This document shows, one piece after another, positions 32,858-40,560 of a stretch of DNA of 64,000 nt; the stretch's first letter is position 1; the number at the start of each line of letters is the position of its first letter. The notes beneath the pieces are model-generated. The model searched no databases and was not told the origin of the DNA. It saw only the letters and a list, made by a program, of their open reading frames with translations. The position numbers and the translations under genes were made by a program. Origin of the DNA: CAVPTL01 sp963727235. Its GTDB lineage: Bacteria > Actinomycetota > Thermoleophilia > Gaiellales > JAICJC01. The stretch is from NCBI GenBank assembly GCA_963727235.1, contig CAVSFZ010000026.1, positions 195,357 to 259,356 on the forward strand. Reading direction: 5' to 3'.

Positions 32858-34072
32858 ATGGCCCGGATCGTGCTGGAACAGGTCACCAAGGTGTTCTCGG
32901 GCGGGGAGACCGTGGCGGTCGACAACGTCTCGATCGAGATCGGCGACGGCGAGTTCATGGTGCTGGTGGGGCCGTCGGGCTGCGGGAAGTCGACGCTGCT
33001 TCGGATCGTGGCCGGGCTCGAGGATCTGACCAACGGCGAGGTCATGATCGGTGATCGGATCGTGACCGACCTCGCCCCCAAGGACAGAGACATCGCGATG
33101 GTGTTCCAAAACTATGCGCTGTACCCGCACATGACGGTGCGCAAGAACCTCGGAATCGGCTTGAAGCTGCGCCGCACCTCCAAGCAGGAGATCAACACGA
33201 AGGTGGTCGAGGTGGCCGAGATCCTGGGACTCGAGCGGCTGCTGGAGCGAAAGCCCGCTCAGCTCTCCGGCGGACAGCGGCAGCGGGTCGCGATCGGCCG
33301 GGCGATGGTGCGAGAGCCGCAGGCGTTCCTGATGGACGAGCCGCTGTCGAATCTCGACGCCAAGCTCCGCGTGCAGATGCGCGGCGAGCTGGCCCGCCTG
33401 CGCGACCGGCTCCACACCACCACCATCTACGTCACCCACGATCAGGTCGAGGCGATGACCCTGGGCGACCGGGTGGCGGTCATGCGCGACGGAGTCGTGC
33501 AGCAGCTGGACACACCGGCGGCGCTGTTCCAGCGTCCCGCAAACCAGTTCGTGGCGGCATTCATCGGCTCGCCCTCGATGAACCTGTTCGAAGCCCAGAT
33601 CGCCGGTCGCGAGGTGGTCTTCGGCAAGCATCGCCTGCCGATCCACGCAGACCACGACCTGCGGGCCCATGACGGCAAGACCGTGGTTTTGGGGATGCGG
33701 CCTTCCGACTTCGAGGACGCGGCGGTGTGGCGGGACGAGTCGCGCCCGACCGTGGACGTGACCGTCGACATGGCGGAGGAGCTCGGCTCCGAGGTCAACC
33801 TGATCTTCACGCTGGATGCCAAGCCGATCGAGTCCCCCGTCGAGGCCCAGGCGGCCGACGATTCGGGAGACGGGGCGTTCGTCCCGCTGGCGCCCACCGA
33901 TGCGACCGTGTGCACCGCCTGCGTGGACGCCCGCACGTCCGCCCGGCCCGGCGGCCCGGCCCGGCTGATGTTCGACCCGGCCCGGCTGTACTACTTCGAT
34001 CGCGAGTCAGGCGAGGCGCTCGGCTCCACGGACGCCCCCAGTCAGACCTTGGCCACCGGGTCGAACCTGTAG
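32858..34072 (+). CDS. Sugar ABC transporter ATPase, MsmK/UgpC/MalK type
   Basis: 404 residues. Walker A GPSGCGKST (near residue 38), signature LSGGQRQRV, Walker B FLMDEPLSNLDAKLR and H-loop YVTHDQVEAMTLGDR. The C-terminal TOBE-type regulatory region contains VVLGMRPSDFED. An insert with VCTACVDART holds a Cys pair not common in MalK-type proteins. The ATG at 32858 follows GAGGAGG. As the only MalK-type ATPase in the window and under the same operator, it is the natural partner of the permeases at 2581-4481. MsmK-type ATPases often serve several sugar transporters. The 3' end overlaps the convergent response-regulator gene by 31 bases. Confidence 0.9.
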   Translation: MARIVLEQVTKVFSGGETVAVDNVSIEIGDGEFMVLVGPSGCGKSTLLRIVAGLEDLTNGEVMIGDRIVTDLAPKDRDIAMVFQNYALYPHMTVRKNLGIGLKLRRTSKQEINTKVVEVAEILGLERLLERKPAQLSGGQRQRVAIGRAMVREPQAFLMDEPLSNLDAKLRVQMRGELARLRDRLHTTTIYVTHDQVEAMTLGDRVAVMRDGVVQQLDTPAALFQRPANQFVAAFIGSPSMNLFEAQIAGREVVFGKHRLPIHADHDLRAHDGKTVVLGMRPSDFEDAAVWRDESRPTVDVTVDMAEELGSEVNLIFTLDAKPIESPVEAQAADDSGDGAFVPLAPTDATVCTACVDARTSARPGGPARLMFDPARLYYFDRESGEALGSTDAPSQTLATGSNL

Positions 34073-34749
34073 CCGACTCCGTGGTGGGTCTGGATGTAGG
34101 TGTAGCCGCCGGATTGGCGGTCGACCTTGAGCCGCAGCTTGCGTACGCACACATCGACTGAACGGTCACGCGCACGGTGGGGCACGCCCCACACCCGCTG
34201 TTGCAGCTGATCGCGGGTCAGCGCCCGCCCCTGATCGGACGCCAGCACGTACAGCAGCCGGAACTCGAGCGCGGTCAGGCCGACGTCGGTGCCGTCAAGC
34301 TCGGCCCGGTGCAGGTCGGGGTCGATCACCAGTCCGGGAACCTCGATCCGCTCCGCCGCCGTCTCGTGCCCGATGTCCACCCGCGACCGGCGCAGCGCCG
34401 CCTGCACGCGGGCCACCAGCTCCGCCATCCCGAACGGCTTTGCCAGATAGTCGTCGGCGCCCAGACCCAGCGCGTGCACCTTGTCCTGCTCCGACCCGCG
34501 CGCACTGACCACGATCACCGGCATCTGTGAGCCCTCGGCGCGCAGCCCCTGGGTGATCTCCCAGCCGTCCATCCCGGGCAGCATCAGGTCGATCACCGCC
34601 ACGTCCGGCCGCTCGAACCGCAGCTTGCGCATGGCTTTGTCGCCGGTCGCGGCAACCTCGACGGTGAAGCCGGCATGACGCAGATGCGTGGCCATCACCG
34701 CCGCGATCACGGTGTCGTCCTCGGCAATCAAAACGCGTGAGATGCTCGT
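34042..34749 (-). CDS. OmpR/PhoB family response regulator, orphan
   Basis: A receiver domain with acidic pocket EDD, phospho-Asp in VAVIDLMLPGMDG, Thr/Ser in VVSARG and Lys in LAKPFG is followed by a C-terminal winged helix with LTALEFRLLYVLASDQGRAL and RDRSVDVCVRKLRLKV. No histidine kinase lies nearby. No in-frame ATG, GTG or TTG precedes the conserved SRVLIAEDD except a TTG inside it (34731). An ACG at 34749 has GGGAG four bases upstream and would give MSISRVLIAEDD, 235 residues, so I give ACG as the probable start. It is convergent with the ATPase gene and divergent from a 67-residue protein. Confidence 0.88.
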   Translation of the reverse strand, partial: TSISRVLIAEDDTVIAAVMATHLRHAGFTVEVAATGDKAMRKLRFERPDVAVIDLMLPGMDGWEITQGLRAEGSQMPVIVVSARGSEQDKVHALGLGADDYLAKPFGMAELVARVQAALRRSRVDIGHETAAERIEVPGLVIDPDLHRAELDGTDVGLTALEFRLLYVLASDQGRALTRDQLQQRVWGVPHRARDRSVDVCVRKLRLKVDRQSGGYTYIQTHHGVGYRFDPVAKV

Positions 34750-34856
34750 GATGCTCCCGTCTCGAGTTTCACTTGTGAGTGTGCCCGGACAACCCTCAGC
34801 CCGGGGTATCTCGATGGTTATCGGGTAGTGAAGAAGTGGTGATTGGAGGATTTGGC

Positions 34857-34862
34857 TACACT
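34857..34862 (+). promoter_or_regulatory. -10 box TACACT of the 67-residue protein gene
   Basis: TACACT is followed by eight bases and ATG 34871, so the transcript is probably leaderless. Confidence 0.5.
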
Positions 34863-34870
34863 CCGCCGCC

Positions 34871-35074
34871 ATGAGCGCACCCACCGAGCGAGACATCGAC
34901 GCACTGTGGGGACCGGCCACTCCGCAGTTCGCCTATCAGATCGCCAACCGCATGGCCGATCTGGTGGCCGATCTGCCCGCCGACGATCCCGTGCGCCGCT
35001 ACGCCCAGGAGCGGCTGCTGGAGCTGGACAGGCTCGGCCACGGCAGCAGCAAGGGCGAAGAGACCGGCCACTGA
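34871..35074 (+). CDS. Small conserved-looking protein, 67 residues
   Basis: The sequence has clear protein character: a helical MSAPTERDIDALWGPATPQF, then FAYQIANRMADLVADLP and PVRRYAQERLLELDRLGH. It is soluble, acidic to neutral, with no Cys. I recall similar small proteins in Thermoleophilia genomes, of unknown function. A TACACT -10 box ends eight bases before the ATG, supporting real expression. It ends seven bases before the convergent proline dehydrogenase gene. Confidence 0.65.
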   Translation: MSAPTERDIDALWGPATPQFAYQIANRMADLVADLPADDPVRRYAQERLLELDRLGHGSSKGEETGH

Positions 35075-35081
35075 CGAAGGC

Positions 35082-36002
35082 TCAGACGGAGAACACGCTC
35101 CAGGGAGCGCGCAGCACGTCGCGGGCGACGTGCCCGGCGATGGCCGGGTTCTCTCGCAGCCGGCGCATCGCATAGCCGTACCAGGCATTGCCGTAGGGGA
35201 CGTAGACCCGCACCCGGTGGCCCGCCTGCACGAGATCGGAGCGCATCCGCTCGGCAACGCCCAAGAGCGTCTGGAACTCGTAGTGGGAGCGATCCAGACG
35301 GTGGCGGTCGACCACCCTCAGCGCCTCGTCCACCAGCACCTGATCGTGGGTTGCGACTGCCACGTACGAGCCGGCCGCGACCAGCTCCTCCAGCAGCTCC
35401 ACGAAGTTGCGCTGGATGATTCCCGGGTCGGTGTAGGCGATCGCCTTCGGCTCCACGTAGATGCCCTTGACCAGGCGCACGTTCGGCGTCAGCGGCGCCA
35501 GCGCCCGCACGTCTCTCAGCGACCTTCGCAGATACGACTGGATCACCACCCCGCAGCGGTCGAGCCCCTCGTCCCGCAGCGACCGGTAGATCTCGAAGGT
35601 GGCGTCGGTCAGACCCGAGTGCTCCATGTCGATCCGCACCGAGCTGCCGTGATCGGTGGCCGCACGCACCAACCGGCGGATGTTCTCGAGCGCCAGGTCA
35701 CGATCGAACTCGAGACCAAGCGCCGACAGCTTGACCGACACGTTGGCGTCGAGGTCGCCGGCGGCGATCTGATCGAGTGCCGCCAAGTACTCCGAGACGG
35801 TGGCCTCGGCCTCCGCCGCGGCGGAGGCGAACTCCCCCAGCACGTCGATCGTCGCCATCTCGCCCGCGGCGTTGAGGCGGCGCACCTGCGCGATCGCGCG
35901 ATCGAGCGTTTCCCCGGCCACGTAGCGCCCAGCGACGCGGCGAACGACCGGTCGAGGCACGGCGGGAAGCGTGCTGACGATGGCGCGATCTACGATCCGC
36001 AC
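35082..36002 (-). CDS. Proline dehydrogenase, stand-alone PRODH type
   Basis: 306 residues from GTG 36002, the length of stand-alone Bacillus/Deinococcus-type PRODH; the longer frame upstream overlaps the preceding gene. FAD-barrel motifs are NVSVKLSALGLEFD (near residue 95), VRIDMEHSG (near 128), VRLVKGIYVEPK (near 190), VATHDQVLVDEA (near 230) and YVPYGNAWYGYAMRRLRENP near the end, which binds proline. It oxidises L-proline to pyrroline-5-carboxylate with FAD. No P5C dehydrogenase is next to it. It follows the 223-residue unknown protein by 17 bases and is probably co-transcribed with the prenyltransferase operon. Confidence 0.9.
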   Translation of the reverse strand: MRIVDRAIVSTLPAVPRPVVRRVAGRYVAGETLDRAIAQVRRLNAAGEMATIDVLGEFASAAAEAEATVSEYLAALDQIAAGDLDANVSVKLSALGLEFDRDLALENIRRLVRAATDHGSSVRIDMEHSGLTDATFEIYRSLRDEGLDRCGVVIQSYLRRSLRDVRALAPLTPNVRLVKGIYVEPKAIAYTDPGIIQRNFVELLEELVAAGSYVAVATHDQVLVDEALRVVDRHRLDRSHYEFQTLLGVAERMRSDLVQAGHRVRVYVPYGNAWYGYAMRRLRENPAIAGHVARDVLRAPWSVFSV

Positions 36003-36019
36003 GAACCGGATCGTAGTCC

Positions 36020-36691
36020 TCAGGTCAGACCGACACGGTAGTGCTCGACCACCTCCTCGATCAGAGCATCCATGGCGCCGGTGGCCGCGGTCATGGCCTG
36101 GCCGAATCCGGCGGGATCGCCCGAGCGGGCGGCCAGCGCCATCGCCTGCCACGCCGCGGCCGCCGGCTCTGCCTTGGCCGGATCGGTGGCAGCGGCGGCC
36201 GCCAGCTGCTCGGCGTGCTGCTCGAAGACGTCCAGAGCGGCACCGAGGTCGCCCGCGACCTGCGCGATCTGATCGAGGTAGGCGGGACTGGCGGCGCGCG
36301 GCCCGGACGCTGTCGCGGCTGTCCTGGCGGCGGTGCCGGCGACTGCCGCAGCCGCCGCTGCCGCGTCGTGATCGATCGACCCCAGCGTCGCCGCCAGATC
36401 GCTGAACGCCAGCTGGAGATCCTCGGCGGCAGTTGCTGCCGACACCTCTTCGGCGCGCTCGGCCAGCGCAATCACGGTGACCGTATCTCCCACCGTCCTG
36501 CGGTCGGAAATCACCGCGCCGGAGTCGTCGAACACCACGTAGGTGCGCTCCGCACCCCGCTCGAACGCGCTCAGATACACCATTTCGTGCGCGCCTGGCT
36601 GGGCCGGCATCACCGCTGTCACCTGCTCTCCTGCAGCGGCCATGGTGGTCGCGGTGGCGATCGCACGATCGAGTTCCCGCTCCAGGGTCAC
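36020..36691 (-). CDS. Alanine-rich protein of unknown function, 223 residues
   Basis: GTG 36691 overlaps the prenyltransferase stop (GTGA); the longer frame upstream is antisense noise. The N-terminal 90 residues look globular, with VYLSAFERGAERTYVVFDDSG and VTVIALAERAEE. The rest is a long Ala/Asp/Glu-rich helical region likely to form a bundle. No signal peptide, membrane helix or catalytic motif is evident. Translational coupling to the UbiA-type gene suggests a linked role, but none can be named. Confidence 0.75.
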   Translation of the reverse strand: MTLERELDRAIATATTMAAAGEQVTAVMPAQPGAHEMVYLSAFERGAERTYVVFDDSGAVISDRRTVGDTVTVIALAERAEEVSAATAAEDLQLAFSDLAATLGSIDHDAAAAAAAVAGTAARTAATASGPRAASPAYLDQIAQVAGDLGAALDVFEQHAEQLAAAAATDPAKAEPAAAAWQAMALAARSGDPAGFGQAMTAATGAMDALIEEVVEHYRVGLT

Positions 36692-37671
36692 GCCGCGTGA
36701 CTCTCCGTGGGAACGACCACCAGGCGCAGCTCGAGCATGATCAGCACCGCCGCCGCCACCGCGGCCCACCCCAGCACCGGCACGAGCAGCGTCGCAGCCC
36801 CCAGCGCTGCCGCAATCCCGCACAGGATGATCGCCATCTCGTTCTTGGTGACCGACTCGACGTCGTCGGGGCGGCAGCGCAGGTGCGCCAGCAAACCCAG
36901 CCCGTACCCGATCACCAGCGGCACCAACCGCGGCTGCAGGGCTGAGGCCGCCACCGCGCCGACCAGCCCGGCGAGGCACCACCCGATCGCGTAGCGACGG
37001 CCACGCTCGAGACCCAGCCACACGATCGTGGTGACCTTACGCGGGCGTGCGGCGCTGTCGGCGTCGTGGTCGAGATAGTGGTGCACCATCAGCATGGACA
37101 CGGTATATGCCGCCACCGCCGCCGCGGCCACCCAGGTGGCGGCGTCGAACCCTGGAGTCTGCAGCAGTGCGGCGCCGACAACGCACGCCCCCATGCAGAC
37201 GAAGGCGATCGCCTCACCCGCGATCGGCCGGTAGGCAGCCCGCACCGGCGGCAGGGTGTACACAATCGCGCCGACCACCCCGATCAGCCCGAAGGGCAGC
37301 ATCACAAGTCCCCGCGCCGCCACCATCGCCACGCCCAGGATGACGGTCAGCACCAGCGCCACCAGGAACACCGCCCGCAGCGTCCGCGGTGACAGCAGTC
37401 CGTTGACGATCACCTTGCTGCCTCCCGACAGCATCCGCGGTGAGGGGTCGCGATCGGTACCCGAGCGCCAGTCCTCGATCTCGTTGACGGTGTGCGCCAG
37501 CAGCCCTTGGATCAGCACCCCCAGCGCGATCGCTCCAAGGTAGTACCAGTCATCGAGCACTCCGGCGCGGTTGGCACCGAGGGCCGTTCCCAGTGTCAGC
37601 GCTGAAAAGCTCCACAAAAGCACCGGGATCACCCGTACCTCGAGCCACAGACCGCGCAAGGTGCGCTCCAT
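36688..37671 (-). CDS. UbiA family prenyltransferase (MenA-like)
   Basis: 327 residues from ATG 37671, about nine predicted membrane helices. The first Asp-rich motif is HTVNEIEDWRSGTD (near residue 65) and the second is HHYLDHDADSAARPRK (near 188), the two diphosphate/Mg sites of UbiA enzymes; YTLPPVRAAYRPIAGEA near 140 is typical of MenA-like proteins. It would transfer a prenyl chain to an aromatic or other acceptor in the membrane. The acceptor is unclear, because no men or ubi genes are nearby. A TACGCT box lies six bases before the ATG (leaderless type). Confidence 0.82.
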   Translation of the reverse strand: MERTLRGLWLEVRVIPVLLWSFSALTLGTALGANRAGVLDDWYYLGAIALGVLIQGLLAHTVNEIEDWRSGTDRDPSPRMLSGGSKVIVNGLLSPRTLRAVFLVALVLTVILGVAMVAARGLVMLPFGLIGVVGAIVYTLPPVRAAYRPIAGEAIAFVCMGACVVGAALLQTPGFDAATWVAAAAVAAYTVSMLMVHHYLDHDADSAARPRKVTTIVWLGLERGRRYAIGWCLAGLVGAVAASALQPRLVPLVIGYGLGLLAHLRCRPDDVESVTKNEMAIILCGIAAALGAATLLVPVLGWAAVAAAVLIMLELRLVVVPTESHAA

Positions 37672-37677
37672 TGAGCG

Positions 37678-37683
37678 AGCGTA
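37678..37683 (-). promoter_or_regulatory. -10 box TACGCT of the UbiA-type gene
   Basis: Minus-strand TACGCT is six bases from ATG 37671. Together with TACGAT at 37731-37736 it forms a compact divergent promoter region of about 70 bp. Confidence 0.5.
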
Positions 37684-37730
37684 GCAGCCGAAACGCCTGA
37701 TCGATAGGTGATTCCGTCCGACCTTGTTCC

Positions 37731-37736
37731 TACGAT
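37731..37736 (+). promoter_or_regulatory. -10 box TACGAT of the 66-residue protein gene
   Basis: TACGAT is followed by six bases and ATG 37743, favouring this ATG over the GTG three bases earlier, and a leaderless mRNA. Confidence 0.5.
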
Positions 37737-37742
37737 TCCGTG

Positions 37743-37943
37743 ATGGCACCCGCTGAACTCGTCGAAGCCCCACTGGATCACGCCGCCGACGTCGAAGCTT
37801 GGCGACTGCACGTGCTCTTGCGCGCTGGATACCCGCTCCGCGTGGCCGAGCGCCTGGCCAAGAGTGCGGCGGATCTCCATACCGCCGTCGACATCCTCGA
37901 TCGCGGCTGCACGCCTCACACGGCTGCACGAATTCTCGTCTGA
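37743..37943 (+). CDS. Small conserved-looking protein, 66 residues
   Basis: A compact helical protein with WRLHVLLRAGYPLRVAERLA and DLHTAVDILDRGCTPHTAARILV. The pattern (Leu-His repeats, single Cys near the end) resembles small Thermoleophilia proteins that I recall without function. A good -10 box supports expression. It ends 32 bp before the xseA start. Confidence 0.65.
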   Translation: MAPAELVEAPLDHAADVEAWRLHVLLRAGYPLRVAERLAKSAADLHTAVDILDRGCTPHTAARILV

Positions 37944-37963
37944 CCGCCGGTGCGCACGACGGT

Positions 37964-37969
37964 TACCAT
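37964..37969 (+). promoter_or_regulatory. -10 box TACCAT of xseA
   Basis: TACCAT, then six bases, then GTG 37976. No Shine-Dalgarno precedes the GTG, so a leaderless transcript is likely. Confidence 0.5.
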
Positions 37970-37975
37970 GACGTC

Positions 37976-39214
37976 GTGAGTGCGACCCCAAAACCGACCG
38001 CAACCACCTACGGTGACCGCGAGGTCTACACCGTCTCGGGGTTCAACCTCGGCATCCACGGCTACATCAAGCGCCTGCCCGCCGTGTGGATCGAGGGCGA
38101 GATCGCCGAGCTCAAACGCAACCCCAACTGGGGTTTCGTGTATCTGGTGCTGAAAGACCCCGAGGACGGCTCCATGCTGAGCGCGTCGATGGCGCGGCGG
38201 CGGTTCGATGCGCTGGCCGCCACACCGGCGGTGGGAGAGCGCGTGCACGTGCTGGGACGAGCCGAGTACATGCAGAAGAAGGGCGAGCTGCGGCTGACGG
38301 TGATCGACGTCCAGCAGATCGGCCTGGGCATGCTGCTGCGCCAGATCGAGGAGCTGCGCCTCAAGCTCAGCCAGGAGGGGCTGTTCGCCGCCGAGCGTAA
38401 GCGTCCGCTGCCACTGCTGCCACGGACGATCGGCCTGGTGTGCGGGTCGGACGCAGCAGCCAAACGAGACGTGATCGACACCGCCACGGCGCGCTACCCG
38501 CCGGCCCGATTTCGCGTCACCGAGACGGTGGTGCAGGGTGCCGGCGCAGCGGTGCGGATCGCGACGGCGGTGGCCGAGTTCGATGCCCACCCTGAGATCG
38601 ACGTGATCGTGCTCGCCCGCGGCGGCGGATCGGTCGAGGACCTGCTGCCGTTCTCCAGCGAAACCGTCTGCCGGGCGGTGTCGTCGTGCTTCACCCCGGT
38701 GGTATCCGCCGTCGGCCACGAGCAGGATCACCCTCTGGTCGACCTGGTGGCCGATGTCCGGGCCGGCACACCGAGCCTGGCGGCGAGCCTGATCGTGCCC
38801 GACCATGCGGCCGAAACGGCCGCCCTCGACGCACTGATGGCACGGGCGTCCCGAGCGCTGGAAGGTGGCTGTGCCCGCAGCCGCAAGCTGCTGGAGCTGC
38901 TGGTCACGCGGCCGGCCTTCGAGGACCCCACCACATGGATCGCAACGCGGCGGATGTCGCTCGACCAAAGCGCCACCGCCATCCGCCGTGGGGCCACCGA
39001 CCGGGTCGGGCGAGAGCGCACCGCGCTCGACCATGCCCGCGACCGGCTGCGGTTGCTGGGGCCGGCGGCCACGCTGGACCGAGGCTATGCGGTGGTGCTG
39101 TCCGAGGACGGCGCCGTGGTCAGCGATGCCTCTGCCGTCACTGTCCACACCCCGGTCGGAGTGCGGTTGGCCCGAGGCAGCCTGGCCGCCACCGTCACAG
39201 AGGTGCGCCCATGA
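37976..39214 (+). CDS. xseA: Exodeoxyribonuclease VII large subunit
   Basis: 412 residues from GTG 37976. An N-terminal OB fold with VSGFNLGIHGYIKRLPAVWIEGEI precedes the catalytic region with RTIGLVCGSDAAAKRDVIDT (near residue 148), VIVLARGGGSVEDLLPFSSE (near 208) and VVSAVGHEQDHPLVDLVADVRAGTP (near 240). The C-terminal helical region and the TLDRGYAVV motif are typical. The enzyme degrades single-stranded DNA to short oligonucleotides as a complex with several XseB subunits. Its stop overlaps xseB (ATGA). Confidence 0.95.
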   Translation: MSATPKPTATTYGDREVYTVSGFNLGIHGYIKRLPAVWIEGEIAELKRNPNWGFVYLVLKDPEDGSMLSASMARRRFDALAATPAVGERVHVLGRAEYMQKKGELRLTVIDVQQIGLGMLLRQIEELRLKLSQEGLFAAERKRPLPLLPRTIGLVCGSDAAAKRDVIDTATARYPPARFRVTETVVQGAGAAVRIATAVAEFDAHPEIDVIVLARGGGSVEDLLPFSSETVCRAVSSCFTPVVSAVGHEQDHPLVDLVADVRAGTPSLAASLIVPDHAAETAALDALMARASRALEGGCARSRKLLELLVTRPAFEDPTTWIATRRMSLDQSATAIRRGATDRVGRERTALDHARDRLRLLGPAATLDRGYAVVLSEDGAVVSDASAVTVHTPVGVRLARGSLAATVTEVRP

Positions 39215-39429
39215 GCGACCAGCTCAGCTTCGAGCAGGCCCGCGAGGAACTCGAGAAGATCGTGCAGCAGCTGGAGGACGGCCGCACCTCACTCGACGAC
39301 GCACTCAAGCTGTGGGAGCGCGGCGAGCAGCTGCACGCCCTCTGCCAGGCCAAGCTCGACCAGGCGGAGACTCGCGTGGCTGAGCTGGTGGCCAGGATGG
39401 GCACCCCACCCGCGGATCAGGAGCGCTGA
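39211..39429 (+). CDS. xseB: Exodeoxyribonuclease VII small subunit
   Basis: 72 residues, normal for XseB. Hallmarks are SFEQAREELEKIVQQLEDGRTSLDDALKLWERG and LCQAKLDQAETRV, forming two helices. ATG 39211 overlaps the xseA TGA, ensuring coupled synthesis of the many small subunits per large subunit. A hairpin (GCCCTC/GAGGGC, 39436-39456) follows the stop. Confidence 0.95.
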   Translation: MSDQLSFEQAREELEKIVQQLEDGRTSLDDALKLWERGEQLHALCQAKLDQAETRVAELVARMGTPPADQER

Positions 39430-39570
39430 ACACCCGCCCTCCCCCAGCTCGAGGGCGTAAGCCCGTGCCGGGCCGGGGGTTGTCTGCGGGCTTCTTCGAC
39501 GGTTGACCGTACCGATGCCGTCGGACGGCACGGCAGGATCCGCCCCGCCGGCGGCGAAGAGGGGCCGCTC
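39430..39570 (+). promoter_or_regulatory. Hairpin-rich region before the LysM transglycosylase, unassigned
   Basis: Within 140 bases there are at least four short stems: GCCCTC/GAGGGC (39436-39456, possible xseB terminator), ACGG-TTGA-CCGT (39499-39510), GCCGT-CGG-ACGGC (39517-39529) and GCCCC/GGGGC (39542-39565) just before the GTG. Wall-hydrolase genes in actinobacteria often carry c-di-AMP riboswitches here, but the conserved GGGGTGAATC and GTCAGCTAACC blocks of that class are not visible. I cannot assign a family. Confidence 0.35.
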
Positions 39571-40560
39571 GTGATGCCAGCACCGAAATCCGGGGCGTTG
39601 GGCCGCGCCTGCGCTCCTGCGGTGGCGATCGCCGCACTCGTCTTTCTGCTCATGGCCACCTCCGCCCAGGCGGGCACCTATACGGTGCGCTGGGGCGACA
39701 CCCTGTCGGGGATCGCCGACCGCCATCACGTCAGTCTCACGCGGCTGGCGCGCATCAACCACATCCCCGCCTACGGCGTGCTTCAGACCGGCAGGGTGCT
39801 GCGCGTGCCGGGGCACGCCTCCCGCCAACGCCGCCGCGCGGTCAGGCACCATCGTCACCACGTGCGGCACGCCAAACGCCACCACAGACGGGCGCACCAC
39901 CAACCGCGCCACCACCGGCACGCCGGCATCCACACTGTCCGCGCCGGCGAGACGCTGTCGCTGATCGCCGCCCGCTACCACTCCAGCGTACGCATCCTGA
40001 CGCGCGCGAACCATCGCCGCAGCGGCCGGCTGCTGCTCGTGGGAACACGGCTTCTGATCCCGCTTCCCCACCGCTCCCACCATCGCCATGCCCACCGTCA
40101 CCGGCGGCACCATCACCGGGCGGTCCGCCACCGTCGCCACCACCGGGTGTACCACTCCGCGGCCGTTCGCGCCCACCCGTGGGTGGTCGGCATGATCGAT
40201 CACTGGTCTCGCAGCTACTCGATCGACCGGCACCTGGTGCGGGCGATCGGCTGGCAGGAATCGGGCTACAACCCCAGCGCCGTCTCCTCGGTGGGCGCCC
40301 GCGGAGTGCTGCAGGTGATGCCGGGCACGTGGACGTTTACCGAACGTCTGTACATCGGCAGGCACGTGCCCCACACCGCCGACGGTGGAGTGCACGTGGG
40401 GGTGGCCTATCTCCGCGCGCTGCTGCGGATTTTCCACGGGAACGAGCGGCTGGCGGTGGCCGCGTACTACCAGGGTCCCGGCGCCGTCCAGGCCTACGGG
40501 ATCTTCCCCGGCAGCCGTTCCTACGTCAGGAACGTGCTGGCGCTTCGCCGGAGGATGTGA
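39571..40560 (+). CDS. Secreted lytic transglycosylase with two LysM domains and His/Arg-rich linkers
   Basis: 329 residues from GTG 39571 (ATG 39574 is equivalent). Signal peptide ends near SAQA (residue 35). LysM 1 is residues 36-80 (YTVRWGDTLSGIADRHHVS), LysM 2 about 121-166 (HTVRAGETLSLIAARYHSS). Between and after them are linkers (81-119 and 167-195) that are about 40-50 percent His, with most of the rest Arg. The C-terminal SLT domain has the catalytic Glu in GWQESGYNPSAVSSVGARG and the AYYQGPGAVQAYG motif. It would bind and cleave glycan strands in the wall; the linkers could bind metal or anionic polymers. The 3' end overlaps the convergent arsR-like gene by 35 bases. Confidence 0.9.
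   Translation: MMPAPKSGALGRACAPAVAIAALVFLLMATSAQAGTYTVRWGDTLSGIADRHHVSLTRLARINHIPAYGVLQTGRVLRVPGHASRQRRRAVRHHRHHVRHAKRHHRRAHHQPRHHRHAGIHTVRAGETLSLIAARYHSSVRILTRANHRRSGRLLLVGTRLLIPLPHRSHHRHAHRHRRHHHRAVRHRRHHRVYHSAAVRAHPWVVGMIDHWSRSYSIDRHLVRAIGWQESGYNPSAVSSVGARGVLQVMPGTWTFTERLYIGRHVPHTADGGVHVGVAYLRALLRIFHGNERLAVAAYYQGPGAVQAYGIFPGSRSYVRNVLALRRRM

Noticed and set aside
34042..34920. Long N-terminal extension of the response regulator to ATG 34920
   Set aside because: The extra 57 residues overlap the divergent 67-residue gene and its promoter and are unlike any receiver-domain protein; the ACG start next to a Shine-Dalgarno fits better.
39430..39570. c-di-AMP (ydaO) riboswitch before the LysM transglycosylase
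   Set aside because: The context fits, but the conserved GGGGTGAATC and GTCAGCTAACC blocks could not be found; kept only as an unassigned structured region.
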